Shown: piece after piece, positions 56,112 through 64,000 of the stretch | How the letters are laid out: every line of letters begins with the position of its first letter | Numbering within the stretch: the first letter of the stretch is position 1 | Source of the DNA: Gammaproteobacteria bacterium | GTDB lineage: Bacteria > Pseudomonadota > Gammaproteobacteria > HK1 | DNA length: 64,000 bases | Reading direction: 5' to 3' | Assembly: GCA_022824305.1 (NCBI GenBank) | Contig: JAJEAD010000033.1 | Location: 31,397 to 95,396, forward strand | Program-made: the position numbers and the translations under genes | The notes under the pieces: model-generated | The model's input: only the letters and a program-made list of their open reading frames with translations | The model's database searches: none | Told to the model about the DNA's origin: nothing

Positions 56112-57125
56112 ATGCTGAAGATTGGATACAAGGCGTCCGCGGAGCAGTTCGGGGCGAGGGAGCTGCTCGAGTTCTCGGTCATCGCCGAGGAGGTCGGCTT
56201 TGACTCGGTGTGGGTGAGCGATCACTTCCAGCCCTGGCGCCACAACGGAGGCCATGCCCCCTACTCCTTCGCGTGGATGGCGGCCCTGGGAGAGCGGACC
56301 TCGAAGGTGCTGATCGGATCGAGCGTGGTGACTCCGACCTTCCGCTATCACCCGTCCATCGTCGCCCAGGCGCTGGGCACCATCGGGGCGCTCAACCCCG
56401 GGCGCGTCGCCCTCGGCGTGGGCACGGGAGAGTCGCTGAACGAGGTGCCCGCGATCGGCGTCCAGTGGCCCCGCTTCAAGGAGCGTTTCGGCCGCCTGAG
56501 GGAGTCCATCGAGCTGATGCAGCGCCTGTGGCGGGAGGAGCGCGTCACCTACGAAGGCGAGTACTACCGCACCGAGAGTGCCACCATCTACGATCGGCCG
56601 GAGGAGCCGGTTCCCGTCTACATCGCCGCCTCCGGGCCCACCGCGGCGCGCCTCGCGGGCCGCGTGGCGGACGGGTTCATCTGCACCAGCGGGAAGGCCC
56701 CCGAGCTGTACCGCGAGACCCTGCTGCCCAATGTCGCCCAGGGCATGGACAAGGCGGGACGCGCCCCCGGGGACATCGAGCGCATGATCGAAATGAAGGT
56801 CTCCTTCGATACCGACCTCGACCGGGCGATGAACGACACCCGCCACTGGGCGGCCCTCGCGCTATCGCCGGAGGAGAAGATGGGCATCGAGGACCCGGTC
56901 GAGATGGAGCGGCGGGCGGACGCATTGCCGGTGGAACGGGCCGCGAGCCGCTGGATCGTGTCGACCGACGCGGAAGCGCACATCGAGAAGATCGCCCCCT
57001 ACATCGAGCTCGGCTTCACCCATCTCGTGTTCCACGCCCCGGGGCCCGACCAGGAACGATTCCTTCGCCTCTACGCGCGGGAAGTGCTGCCGCGCCTGCG
57101 CGCGCGTTTCGGCGCCGCGGGTTGA
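56112..57125 (+). CDS. fgd: F420-dependent glucose-6-phosphate dehydrogenase homologue (FGD type)
   Basis: A 337-residue luciferase-like monooxygenase-fold enzyme. It follows mycobacterial FGD1 along the whole length: [12 protein letters not shown] at the start, [35 protein letters not shown] and [11 protein letters not shown]. Catalytic H38, W42 and E107, and the phosphate-binding K195, K256 and R280, match FGD1 H40, W44, E109, K198, K259 and R283. This is far more than generic LLM similarity. The reaction would be glucose 6-phosphate plus F420 to 6-phosphogluconolactone plus F420H2. No F420 biosynthesis gene lies in the window. It is followed by glutaryl-CoA dehydrogenase 27 bases later. 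Confidence 0.85.
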   Translation: MLKIGYKASAEQFGARELLEFSVIAEEVGFDSVWVSDHFQPWRHNGGHAPYSFAWMAALGERTSKVLIGSSVVTPTFRYHPSIVAQALGTIGALNPGRVALGVGTGESLNEVPAIGVQWPRFKERFGRLRESIELMQRLWREERVTYEGEYYRTESATIYDRPEEPVPVYIAASGPTAARLAGRVADGFICTSGKAPELYRETLLPNVAQGMDKAGRAPGDIERMIEMKVSFDTDLDRAMNDTRHWAALALSPEEKMGIEDPVEMERRADALPVERAASRWIVSTDAEAHIEKIAPYIELGFTHLVFHAPGPDQERFLRLYAREVLPRLRARFGAAG

Positions 57126-57152
57126 AGGCCCGGGACGGCGGCGCGCCAGACG

Positions 57153-58391
57153 ATGCAGATCCAACCCGAACCACGCGTGAGCGGCATCGGCGACGCTCGC
57201 GAGGCGGAGCGCCCTCCCGTCGCTCCCGCATTCGACTGGCAGGACCCCCTGCGAATCGAGGACGCGCTGGACGAGTCGGAACGCCTGGTCCGCGACACCG
57301 CCGCGGACTACGCGCGGGAACGGCTCATGCCGCGGATCCTGGAGTCACACCGCCACGAACGCTTCGACCCGGAGATCATGCACGAGATGGGAGCGCTCGG
57401 GCTCCTCGGCTCCACGCTCGAAGGCTACGGCTGCGCGGGGGTCGGCTACGTGAGCTACGGGCTGGTGGCCCGCGAGATCGAGCGCGTCGACAGTGCCTAC
57501 CGCTCCGCGCTCAGCGTGCAGTCGAGCCTGGTGATGTACCCCATCCACGCCTACGGGAGCGAGGCGCAGCGGCAGAAGTATCTCCCCGGGCTCGCCCGGG
57601 GCGATCTGCTCGGGTGTTTCGGGCTCACCGAACCGGACGCGGGCTCCGATCCGGCGGGCATGAGGACGCGGGCGAAAGCGGTGGAAGGCGGCTTCGTGCT
57701 CCGCGGCACCAAGACCTGGATCAGCCACTCTCCCTTCGCCGACCTGTTCGTGGTGTGGGCGAAGGACGAGCAGGATGCGCTGCGCGGCTTCCTCCTCGAG
57801 AAGGACATGCGGGGCCTGAGCGCGCCGCGCATCGAGGGCAAGTTCTCGCTGCGCGCCTCCCCCACCGGGCAGATCGTCATGGACGACGTGTTCGTGCCGG
57901 CCGAGAACGTGCTGCCCGGGGCGAGGGGCATGAAGGCGCCCTTCACCTGCCTCACCCGGGCCCGCTACGGCATCTGCTGGGGAGCGATGGGCGCGGCCGA
58001 GTTCTGCTGGCACGCCGCGCGGAGCTACACCCTCGAACGCCGGCAGTTCGGCCGGCCGCTCGCCGCCACCCAGCTCGTGCAGAAGAAGCTCGCGGACATG
58101 CAGACCGAGATCGCGCTCGGCCTGCACGCGTGCCTGCGCCTGGGGCGCCTCTTCGACACCGGGCGCGACCACCACGAGGCGGTCTCGCTGCTCAAGCGCA
58201 ACAACTGCGGAAAGGCGCTCGACATCGCGCGGACGGCGCGGGACATGCACGGCGGCAACGGGATCGCGGACGAGTACCACGTGATCCGCCACGTCCTCAA
58301 CCTCGAGGCGGTGAACACCTACGAGGGCACGCACGACGTGCACGCCCTGATCCTCGGCCGCGCCCAGACCGGCCTCCCCGCCTTCGCCTGA
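57153..58391 (+). CDS. gcdH: glutaryl-CoA dehydrogenase
   Basis: A 412-residue FAD-dependent acyl-CoA dehydrogenase that oxidises and decarboxylates glutaryl-CoA to crotonyl-CoA in lysine/tryptophan degradation. The start [21 protein letters not shown], the substrate-site [29 protein letters not shown], and the ending [20 protein letters not shown] with catalytic base E391 are GcdH hallmarks. Length matches the family. It may share a transcript with the FGD gene upstream (27-base gap). The sequence after its stop turns into decayed DNA. Confidence 0.92.
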   Translation: MQIQPEPRVSGIGDAREAERPPVAPAFDWQDPLRIEDALDESERLVRDTAADYARERLMPRILESHRHERFDPEIMHEMGALGLLGSTLEGYGCAGVGYVSYGLVAREIERVDSAYRSALSVQSSLVMYPIHAYGSEAQRQKYLPGLARGDLLGCFGLTEPDAGSDPAGMRTRAKAVEGGFVLRGTKTWISHSPFADLFVVWAKDEQDALRGFLLEKDMRGLSAPRIEGKFSLRASPTGQIVMDDVFVPAENVLPGARGMKAPFTCLTRARYGICWGAMGAAEFCWHAARSYTLERRQFGRPLAATQLVQKKLADMQTEIALGLHACLRLGRLFDTGRDHHEAVSLLKRNNCGKALDIARTARDMHGGNGIADEYHVIRHVLNLEAVNTYEGTHDVHALILGRAQTGLPAFA

Positions 58392-58459
58392 TCAGGTTGC
58401 GGAACTCTCTCAAGTTCCGAAACGCCTCGCCGACACGACGGACTCGGGATCCGATAAAG

Positions 58460-58815
58460 TGTCACGTTGGCGATGCAGCCGCCAGCATCGTGGTGCCGGA
58501 AGGGCACGCCGCCCCGAAGCTCCAGGACCCCTCGCAGTGGCGGTACATCGGCAGTAACATGCCGGTGGTCGACAACTACGACATGACGCCAACATCGGCG
58601 CCGACATCTTCACTCCAGATATGAAGACCGCGCAGCCGTGGCGCGAACGTCCGACTATCGCAGTAAGGTGAAGTCGTACCATGTCAACCAAGCGCACGTG
58701 GTCATCCACGAGGATGATCCGTTCCGCACTCCGCAGGTGGATTCCGTCATCGACTACGGCCGCTACGTGAACCCGGAAGGGGTGCGAACGACTCCGGCAG
58801 ACCACTATGCGCACC
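58460..58815 (+). pseudogene. decayed molybdenum hydroxylase large-subunit gene (xanthine dehydrogenase/isoquinoline oxidoreductase type)
   Basis: Three fragments in different frames follow the order of a molybdopterin-binding subunit. The first is APKLQDPSQWRYIGSNMPVVD; the next, one frame over, is NIGADIFTPDMKTA. Then come ARTSDYRSKVKSYH and, after a large internal deletion, SVIDYGRYVNPEGVRT. Intact relatives read K-L-x-D-P-x-x-W-x-x-I-G-x-P-x-x-R-x-D, G-x-A-x-(F/Y)-G-x-D, and C-A-x-D-x-G-x-x-V-N-P-x-x-V. Frameshifts and the deletion make it non-functional. Confidence 0.6.
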
Positions 58816-59400
58816 GACAGGACCGTCGATGCGATTGTGCCACTCTGAGCCGGCAGTGCTCAGGAGTCGACTGAACTGCCCCGGTACCGAAGACAACCCA
58901 GCCACAGGCCTATACAAACGTTGCCGTTGAGCGTGTGTGTCTCGCCAAATCGGCCATCGGCGCGGCGCGAGCACCCCGAGATCGAGGACGTCCCACCCTC
59001 GCATGAGGGCAGGATGCCCTCGCTCCCGGTACTGCCCGCCCGCAGCTCCCCGCCAATGCCGACTTCTAAGGAGCCCTGAACCCGGCCCCATCCGCCTTGA
59101 CAGACAACGAGCCTGACAGGACACTGACTACCAATGTCCGCTGCCATGGACCCGTCATCCGTGATCGGCCCACTATTGGGGAAACGCGCTCAGCGCAACT
59201 CCCTCGATGACGCAACCCACGGAGCGCAAGAACGACGTGCTAGCAGCGACACGGGTATCCCTGCGAAACCACCATGTGCCGCACCGCTCACCACACCCGG
59301 TTCGGCGCTCCCGGGCAAGCGCGTTCCAAACTCCAAAATGAGTGCCCTGAGGGTATCCACACCTCCGAGGCAAGCGATGCAACAGCGGAGCTTGCACTGA
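58816..59400. other. non-coding or decayed region, no gene recognised
   Basis: About 585 bases between the molybdenum hydroxylase relic and the HD-domain gene. Short open frames exist on both strands but none shows a family motif, a good Shine-Dalgarno or a hydrophobic pattern of interest. GC content drops here relative to the left side, marking the approach to the low-GC cassette. Confidence 0.5.
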
Positions 59401-59409
59401 ACTCAGCCC

Positions 59410-60534
59410 ATGCCAGATAAGGCCCCTAAAGACGTTCCCGTCAAGAACACAGCCAGAAAGGTGCTCAGCGCCCCGCCACCGCCCCATCAGTTCCGCGAAC
59501 CGAAGGACATCGCACAAGCCACCGGCGGAACGCAGCTCCTCATTGACTTGATAGCCACCAAGGCCTTCCAGCGTCTGAAGGAAGTGCGCTTCCTCGGCGC
59601 CATAGACTATAGCGAAGTACCGCACCCGAACGGACAAAGCCGAAGAATACGCTACACGCGTTACCAACACAGCATCGGCGTCATGCAGCTTGCGCTGTTC
59701 TACGCGAAACTGCGCAACATCAACACGGAGCGCCGAGGAATCCTGGCCGCAGCAGCTCTCCTGCACGACATCGGCCACCCTCCCCTCTCCCATACCGTCG
59801 AGCCAGTTTTCAAGCAATCGCTCGGCATCGACCACCACAGCGTATCCCTCGACATCATCCGCGGGAAAATCCCCCTTGGCACGCAAGTCTTCGAGACATT
59901 GGTCCACCACGACGTCGATGTCGACGAACTCACCGCCATCCTGTCAGGCCAAGACTCCGAGTTCGAAGGCTTCTTCAGCGGTCCGATAAACTTCGACACC
60001 ATAGAAGGCATACTTCGTACCTATCGATACAGAAACGACAACCTCACATGCTTGCATCCCGTAGCGGTAACCGAAGCGGCGACTCGACGGGAAACCACCT
60101 GCCACCGAGACATCGTCGATGCGTTCTGGCAACACAAGGATTGGGTATACCACAATTTTATCAACGCAAGACAAGGAATACTCTCCGATCATATATGCAG
60201 AATGTACCTCCAGGATCGGATCACGGACGTCAATGAAACCTGGTTCTTCATCGGAGAAAACGAGCTGTTCAAGAGACTCAAGGGATTGAAAGAGCTACTG
60301 CTCAGCAACACATTCGAAGAAGCAGCGCTCAGCTATGCAGGTACTCCTATACCCTTCACGAAAAGGCACTACTTCGTCGACAACAACGGCGACTTCTTCC
60401 GCTGGGAAGACACGTTACGCTACAAGCATACGCGTAAGGGTATGGAACTAAAGACGACGGGCGACGGGGAGCAGCATTCGCGCAAAACTAAAGAAGGTGC
60501 GCAAAAGGAACTCTTCGATGTCAACTCCCTATGA
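59410..60534 (+). CDS. HD-domain phosphohydrolase (dNTPase/nucleotidase-like)
   Basis: A 374-residue HD-superfamily protein. Metal ligands are visible as H87 in RYTRYQHSIGV, H119-D120 in ALLHDIGHPPLSH and D196 in PINFDTIEGI, the H...HD...D set of dGTPase/SAMHD1-like enzymes. The N-terminal 30 residues are Lys/Pro-rich and the C-terminal 50 are charged. It probably hydrolyses a nucleotide or nucleotide-linked substrate. It is the first gene of a two-gene cassette; the stop lies 17 bases inside the nucleotidyltransferase gene. GC content is about 50 %, far below the flanking chromosome, indicating recent acquisition. The exact substrate is unknown. Confidence 0.82.
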   Translation: MPDKAPKDVPVKNTARKVLSAPPPPHQFREPKDIAQATGGTQLLIDLIATKAFQRLKEVRFLGAIDYSEVPHPNGQSRRIRYTRYQHSIGVMQLALFYAKLRNINTERRGILAAAALLHDIGHPPLSHTVEPVFKQSLGIDHHSVSLDIIRGKIPLGTQVFETLVHHDVDVDELTAILSGQDSEFEGFFSGPINFDTIEGILRTYRYRNDNLTCLHPVAVTEAATRRETTCHRDIVDAFWQHKDWVYHNFINARQGILSDHICRMYLQDRITDVNETWFFIGENELFKRLKGLKELLLSNTFEEAALSYAGTPIPFTKRHYFVDNNGDFFRWEDTLRYKHTRKGMELKTTGDGEQHSRKTKEGAQKELFDVNSL

Positions 60535-61450
60535 AAGAAGCAGCGAATACTCGAACGCTACAATCACGACAATCAGGGAACAACTGGAAGGCTCAAGTAC
60601 GCAGAATATGGTAGTCGCTGTATGCGGCTCGTACGCAAGGCGTGAAGCGTCTCGCGAATCGGATCTCGATTACTTTGTATTTGGAAAAGGTTACGTGGAA
60701 GACAGAGATCTGCGCCAAGAGATGGACTCCCTCATCCGCCAACTCTGCATTAGCTCCCCATCACAAGGCGGTCCCTTCGAGGGCTGGACATGTCAGGACC
60801 AGATGCTCCAAAACATCGGTGGAGACGATGATAGCAACAAGAACATCACACGCAGAGTGCTCCTCCTTCTCGAAGGGGAATGGTTGTTCAATGCACGGGC
60901 GTTCAGGAAATTCCGCAGGATAATCCTCGAAAGATACATATCCACAGCGATCCCCAAGAAGAATCTGGCCAGGTTTCTACTTAATGACATCATAAGGTAC
61001 TACAGGACCATAGCCGTGGACTACGAGTTCAAAACCCTGGTAGGCCCGACGACCAAACCTTGGGCCACGAGACTCTTGAAACTCGTCTTTTCGAGAAAGC
61101 TGCTCTATGCCAGCGGTTTGTTCAGCGTCGCCATGACGCACGAGAAAAATCGAGAACAAAAGGTACAAGTACTGGATGAACTCTTTTCGCTCCCCGTCAT
61201 GGAGCGGATGGCATGCATATGCGGACATGGGCCCATGAAGCAGATTGCCGAGAGCTACAACCTATTCCTCGAGGCGATGGAGAATAGGGAAACCAGAATA
61301 CACCTTGAGAACCTCCAAGCGAATGAGCGAAGTGATCCCTGCTATCGCGAGCTAAAGGATGAAGGACACCGATTCAACCGAGAGTTGGTCCGATTGTTGC
61401 AGCACACCTTCAAGGAATGCCATCCGATACACCAAGCTGTCCTCTTTTGA
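60518..61450 (+). CDS. nucleotidyltransferase-fold protein coupled to the HD protein
   Basis: A 310-residue protein with an N-terminal pol-beta-type nucleotidyltransferase core: CGSYARREASRESDLDYFVF gives G37-S38, R41 and the metal pair D49/D51. It is followed by a helical C-terminal region with a conserved-looking stretch (FLLNDIIRYYRTIAVDYEF then TRLLKLVFSRKLLYASG). This is not the short MNT antitoxin form. The ATG at 60518 lies within the HD gene, eight bases after AGGAA, so the two are translated together. GC is about 45-55 % in lines I counted. A transferase paired with a phosphohydrolase suggests making and breaking of a nucleotide modification or signal. The function is unknown. Confidence 0.78.
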   Translation: MSTPYERSSEYSNATITTIREQLEGSSTQNMVVAVCGSYARREASRESDLDYFVFGKGYVEDRDLRQEMDSLIRQLCISSPSQGGPFEGWTCQDQMLQNIGGDDDSNKNITRRVLLLLEGEWLFNARAFRKFRRIILERYISTAIPKKNLARFLLNDIIRYYRTIAVDYEFKTLVGPTTKPWATRLLKLVFSRKLLYASGLFSVAMTHEKNREQKVQVLDELFSLPVMERMACICGHGPMKQIAESYNLFLEAMENRETRIHLENLQANERSDPCYRELKDEGHRFNRELVRLLQHTFKECHPIHQAVLF

Positions 61451-61611
61451 ATCGGCTGTTCTCACCGATGCCCAGTGGCACAGTGCACGCTCCGTTCAGC
61501 AACGCCAAGAAACGCCCACACTTATGGCGATCCGCCTTGGTGCCCTGCTAATGTCAACCGCCCCAGTAGGAGTCGGCCGGAGTTATTCTACGTGTACAGA
61601 GAGGGTAATCA

Positions 61612-62813
61612 CCTGACAGTGCCGCCCCTTGGCGGTTGTGCCGGGGGGTAGGTGGGTCAGGCTGCATTGCGGTCCTCCTGTGAGCTGACGGTGGGGTTCT
61701 TGCGGGGTGGCGGGCCCACCTTGAATGCCTGCCGGGGGGTGCGTCCATTCATGCCTCTACCTTGGTGAGGGCGTTTTCGATTGTAGGTGAGGAGGAAGGT
61801 TCCAGTGCCCCCTGCATCTCGTCGATGGTTTCGAACCAGGTGCGGCGCCCCTCGACACGGAAGTGTTCATCAAGGAGGGTACGGTGGAATCGCTCCACGA
61901 TGCCGTTGGACTGGGGGCGGTTGACCTTCGTGGTGCGGTGGTCGATCTCCTCGAGCTGGAGGAACAGCTCGTAGGGATGGCGGTCGGGGCGTCCACAGAA
62001 CTCTCGGCCGTTGTCCGAGAGCACGACCTCGATGCGCCCGCGCGCGGCCTCGAAGGTGGGCAACACGTCGTGGTTCATCAGGTGCACGGCGGTCACCGGC
62101 ATCTTGTTGGGGTACAGCCGCGCCCAGCCATGGCGGGAGTGGCAGTCGACCGCGGTCTGCAGGTAGACCTTGCCCACGCCCTTCAGCGTGCCGACAAAGA
62201 AGGTGTCTACCGCGACCAGTGAGCCGGTATGCGGGGCTTCGATGCGGCGTTCGCGGAACTCCGGAGAGAATCGCTCCAGCAGCCGGACCTGCTCCTCGTT
62301 GAGCTCGACCTCGCGCTCGGTCGTGGCCTTCTCCAGGCGAAGCAGGCGCTCGTGCTTGGTCAGCAGACCGTGGCGCTGCCACACCCCGCGAACGCCCCCG
62401 GACGAGACCTCGATGCCCTCGAGCCGCAGCTCCTGTGAGACGCGTAGCGCGCCGTGGCAGGGATGGTCCATCGCATGGGCGAGTATCGCTTCCTCGACCT
62501 CCGCGGCCACCCGATTGGGGTGGGGACCTCGGGGTCCGGGAAGCCGGTCGAGCAGGCCCTCCGCGCCGTAGGTCTGGAAGTTGCGCCGGATCTCGTAGAA
62601 CTGCTGTCGTGAGTAACCCATTACCTTGCAGGCCCGACTGACGTTGTCGAGCTCCTTGTCCAGCTCCAACAGCGAGAGCTTGCGCCGTGCTACCTTGTCC
62701 TTCGTGGTCATGTCTCGTCTCCTGGTCAGGGTGAGGATGAAGCTCGCAACTCCATCCTAGTACACCCCCCAGGGGCGGCATGACCACGCTTCTCAGCGTG
62801 GCCGACTGTCAGG
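61612..62813 (-). mobile_element. IS481-family insertion sequence (1.2 kb, transposase frameshifted)
   Basis: Terminal inverted repeats CCTGACAGT (61612-61620) and ACTGTCAGG (62805-62813) bound a 1202-base element carrying one IS481 transposase on the minus strand. A short hairpin CCACGCT-TCTC-AGCGTGG lies just inside the right end, and a CCGCC-CCTT-GGCGG hairpin just inside the left end. I see no clear target duplication. The right end abuts an IS1380-type relic; the left flank (61451-61611) has no recognisable gene. Confidence 0.75.
61657..62711 (-). pseudogene. IS481-family transposase, frameshifted near its C-terminus
   Basis: The uninterrupted part (62711 down to 61749, 320 residues) has an N-terminal helix-turn-helix (VSRACKVMGYSRQQFYEIRRN) and the DDE core: VAVDTFFVGTLKG, EVVLSDNGREFCG and QSNGIVERFHRTLLDEHF. 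After MQGALE the frame goes wrong. Shifting by one base near 61800 restores the family ending, TFLLTYNRKRPHQGRGMNGR, followed by TPRQAF and a stop at 61657. A single-base deletion therefore truncates the enzyme and replaces its last 50 or so residues, so the element is probably immobile unless supplied in trans. The restored length of about 351 residues is normal for IS481. Confidence 0.82.
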
Positions 62814-63090
62814 CGAATACGATCTCAGAACACTACGCAATGTGACACGGTCCTCGGGCTGGGCGATGATGAAAAGAGGGGGAAAGTAGGTGGGCGCACC
62901 CTTCTTCCTGTCAAACCCCACTGCGGGACCTTTGGCATGGCACCCAGGTCTCAACACCTGCCTGTCGAAGTCGAGCGTCACCGTTGAGCACCGCTCGACC
63001 ACCAAGCCCTCCATGACCAGACGTCTGGACTCGACGCGCACCTTGTCCACGCTTTGTTCGTCCGCACTGGCGAGCGAGCGGCTAGGTGTG
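62814..63090 (-). pseudogene. IS1380-type transposase N-terminal remnant
   Basis: The minus-strand frame reads KVRVESRRLVMEGLVVER, then STVTLDFDRQVL, then GPAVGFDRKKGAPTYFPPLF. This follows the IS1380 catalytic-start pattern (V-x-L-D-x-D-x-x-V, then G-Y-N-x-K-K-x-G-x-x-x-Y-x-P-L). It stops abruptly at the IS481 right end, and no other part of an IS1380 transposase is visible on the far side, so it is a truncated relic. Residues before 63090 in this frame are not family-like. Confidence 0.6.
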
Positions 63091-63312
63091 AGCACCTCGG
63101 GCAAGCGTGTCAGGGACCCCGATCCCGAGGTACGCCCGCACCGCGGCGCCCGTGGCCGGATCGTGGCCAATGACCGCGCCCCACACGTGCACCGCCGCGG
63201 CGCCCGCACCCTCGCCGGCCGGCGCGATCACCGGCCCGTCCGGATCACCCGCCGGCCCGCGGCGGCGCCCCTGCTACCCTGCCGCGCCGCACGCCAAGCA
63301 CCGGAGGCCCCC

Positions 63313-63948
63313 ATGCGCCGCGCCGCCGCCCTCGCCGCCCTCTGCCTCGCCCTGACCCTGCACGCCCCCGCCGTGCACCCCACGGACCTCGACGCGTACA
63401 CCGAAATCCTGGACCCGATCGCGGCCGATCCCCATGCCGACGCCTTCACCGTCGCCCTTGCCAAGTACGGCAGCGACCTCGCCCGCGCCGCCGGCGCCCT
63501 GGAGGGGTGCGCCGCCCGCATCACCCTGCTTGCCACCGAACACGGCGCGAAGATTGCAGGCTCGGCCGAACGCGCCGCGACCGATGCCGCGGTGGCCGCG
63601 CGCGCCGCCGAGCGTGCCCTCGCGCAAGCCCTTCGATCGGCCACCGAACTCGCCCAGTCCCTCACCCCCGAGCGCCTGGCGCACTACGCGCACCTAGCGG
63701 AGACGACCCCGGCAAGTTTCGCCGCAACCATCGCGCTCGCGACCGACCTGGCGCGCTTCGCCGAGTCCCCGGAACGCCTGTCGACCGTGGCAGACCTGCT
63801 TGAACGCGGCCGGACCATGAAGAAATCCGGCGCCTTCACATTCAGCCGAACGCTTGCGAGCGCGGCCGAAGCCGTCCGCAGACGCGCCGGCATGATCGCC
63901 GACGTCGCGCCTTACGTTCACCGCGCCGGCCCCGCGCCCGCGGAGTGA
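63313..63948 (+). CDS. secreted alanine-rich helical protein of unknown function
   Basis: A 211-residue protein with a Sec signal of about 22 residues (RRAAALAALCLALTLHAPAVH). The mature part is highly helical, alanine-rich and mildly charged, with no cysteine pair or enzymatic motif. Repeated A-x-x-A-A-x-x-A and A-R-A-A-E-R-A-L patterns suggest a coiled-coil or helical bundle, as in small mobile-element or conjugation accessory proteins. GGAGG at 63303-63307 precedes the ATG at 63313. GC is above the window average, contrasting with the nearby low-GC cassette. I do not recognise a family. Confidence 0.55.
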   Translation: MRRAAALAALCLALTLHAPAVHPTDLDAYTEILDPIAADPHADAFTVALAKYGSDLARAAGALEGCAARITLLATEHGAKIAGSAERAATDAAVAARAAERALAQALRSATELAQSLTPERLAHYAHLAETTPASFAATIALATDLARFAESPERLSTVADLLERGRTMKKSGAFTFSRTLASAAEAVRRRAGMIADVAPYVHRAGPAPAE

Positions 63949-64000
63949 CGCGGCCGGCGAGCGCCGCACCCGGGCGGAGGCCTCCGCGGCCGGCGACCGG

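Overview
The window is a GC-rich (roughly two thirds to 70 % GC) stretch of a bacterial chromosome, most likely from an uncultured gammaproteobacterium. The evidence is gene order. A TPR lipoprotein, lolB, ispE, tRNA-Gln, prs, rplY (ctc) and pth run on the minus strand, divergent from prfA, prmC and moeB on the plus strand. This matches the pseudomonad/Chromatiales arrangement, except that hemA is missing before prfA and ychF is not next to pth. The rpmE, ysxC, cytochrome c4 and dsbA genes fit the same picture. I cannot place it below class level.

Layout. 1-4.0 kb: C-terminal end of a ClC chloride channel, a class III aminotransferase and two Fe(II)/2-oxoglutarate-type dioxygenases. 4.3-10.7 kb: trehalose block with otsB, a GH15 glucoamylase-like hydrolase, and two near-identical otsA copies flanking a rhomboid protease. 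The first otsA has lost the conserved donor-site lysine (Met at residue 274). 10.9-22.6 kb: the housekeeping block above, plus a three-domain RidA protein, an SH3 periplasmic protein and exonuclease III. 22.7-28.8 kb: ubiD, rpmE, ysxC, cytochrome c4, dsbA, a beta-hydroxyacid dehydrogenase and a DUF2058 protein. The rpmE-ysxC gap carries clustered DnaA-box-like sites next to an AT-rich repeat tract and is a candidate oriC or DnaA-controlled region.

28.8-32.6 kb is accessory. It holds hicAB, an AbrB/PIN toxin-antitoxin pair, two acetyltransferase/flavodoxin genes and a frameshifted duplicate of part of the flavodoxin gene. 33.2-36.9 kb: CoA-binding protein, O-acetylhomoserine sulfhydrylase and an acyl-CoA ligase. 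37.0-41.7 kb is an amino-group carrier protein operon: a 54-residue LysW, LysX-, LysY-, LysZ- and LysJ-type enzymes, and an inserted class II glutamine amidotransferase. This Thermus/Sulfolobus-type pathway would replace N-acetylated intermediates in ornithine/arginine (or lysine) synthesis; no LysK deacylase is present. 41.7-53.6 kb: a GabD-like dehydrogenase, a CocE-type hydrolase, a complete Aap-type amino-acid ABC transporter, a YbdK ligase, a TauD-family enzyme and small proteins. A palindromic intergenic repeat lies at three places (27.1, 43.2 and 52.5 kb).

53.6-58.4 kb: two overlapping glycosyltransferases, an F420-dependent glucose-6-phosphate dehydrogenase homologue with all catalytic residues (it implies coenzyme F420), and glutaryl-CoA dehydrogenase. 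From 58.4 kb to the end the sequence becomes an island: a decayed molybdenum hydroxylase gene, then a two-gene low-GC cassette (HD phosphohydrolase plus nucleotidyltransferase, a candidate uncharacterised defence module), a frameshifted IS481 element, an IS1380-type remnant, and a secreted alanine-rich protein of unknown function. Several gene remnants elsewhere (acyl-CoA dehydrogenase, flavodoxin, possibly a Tn3-type transposase) suggest ongoing gene decay.
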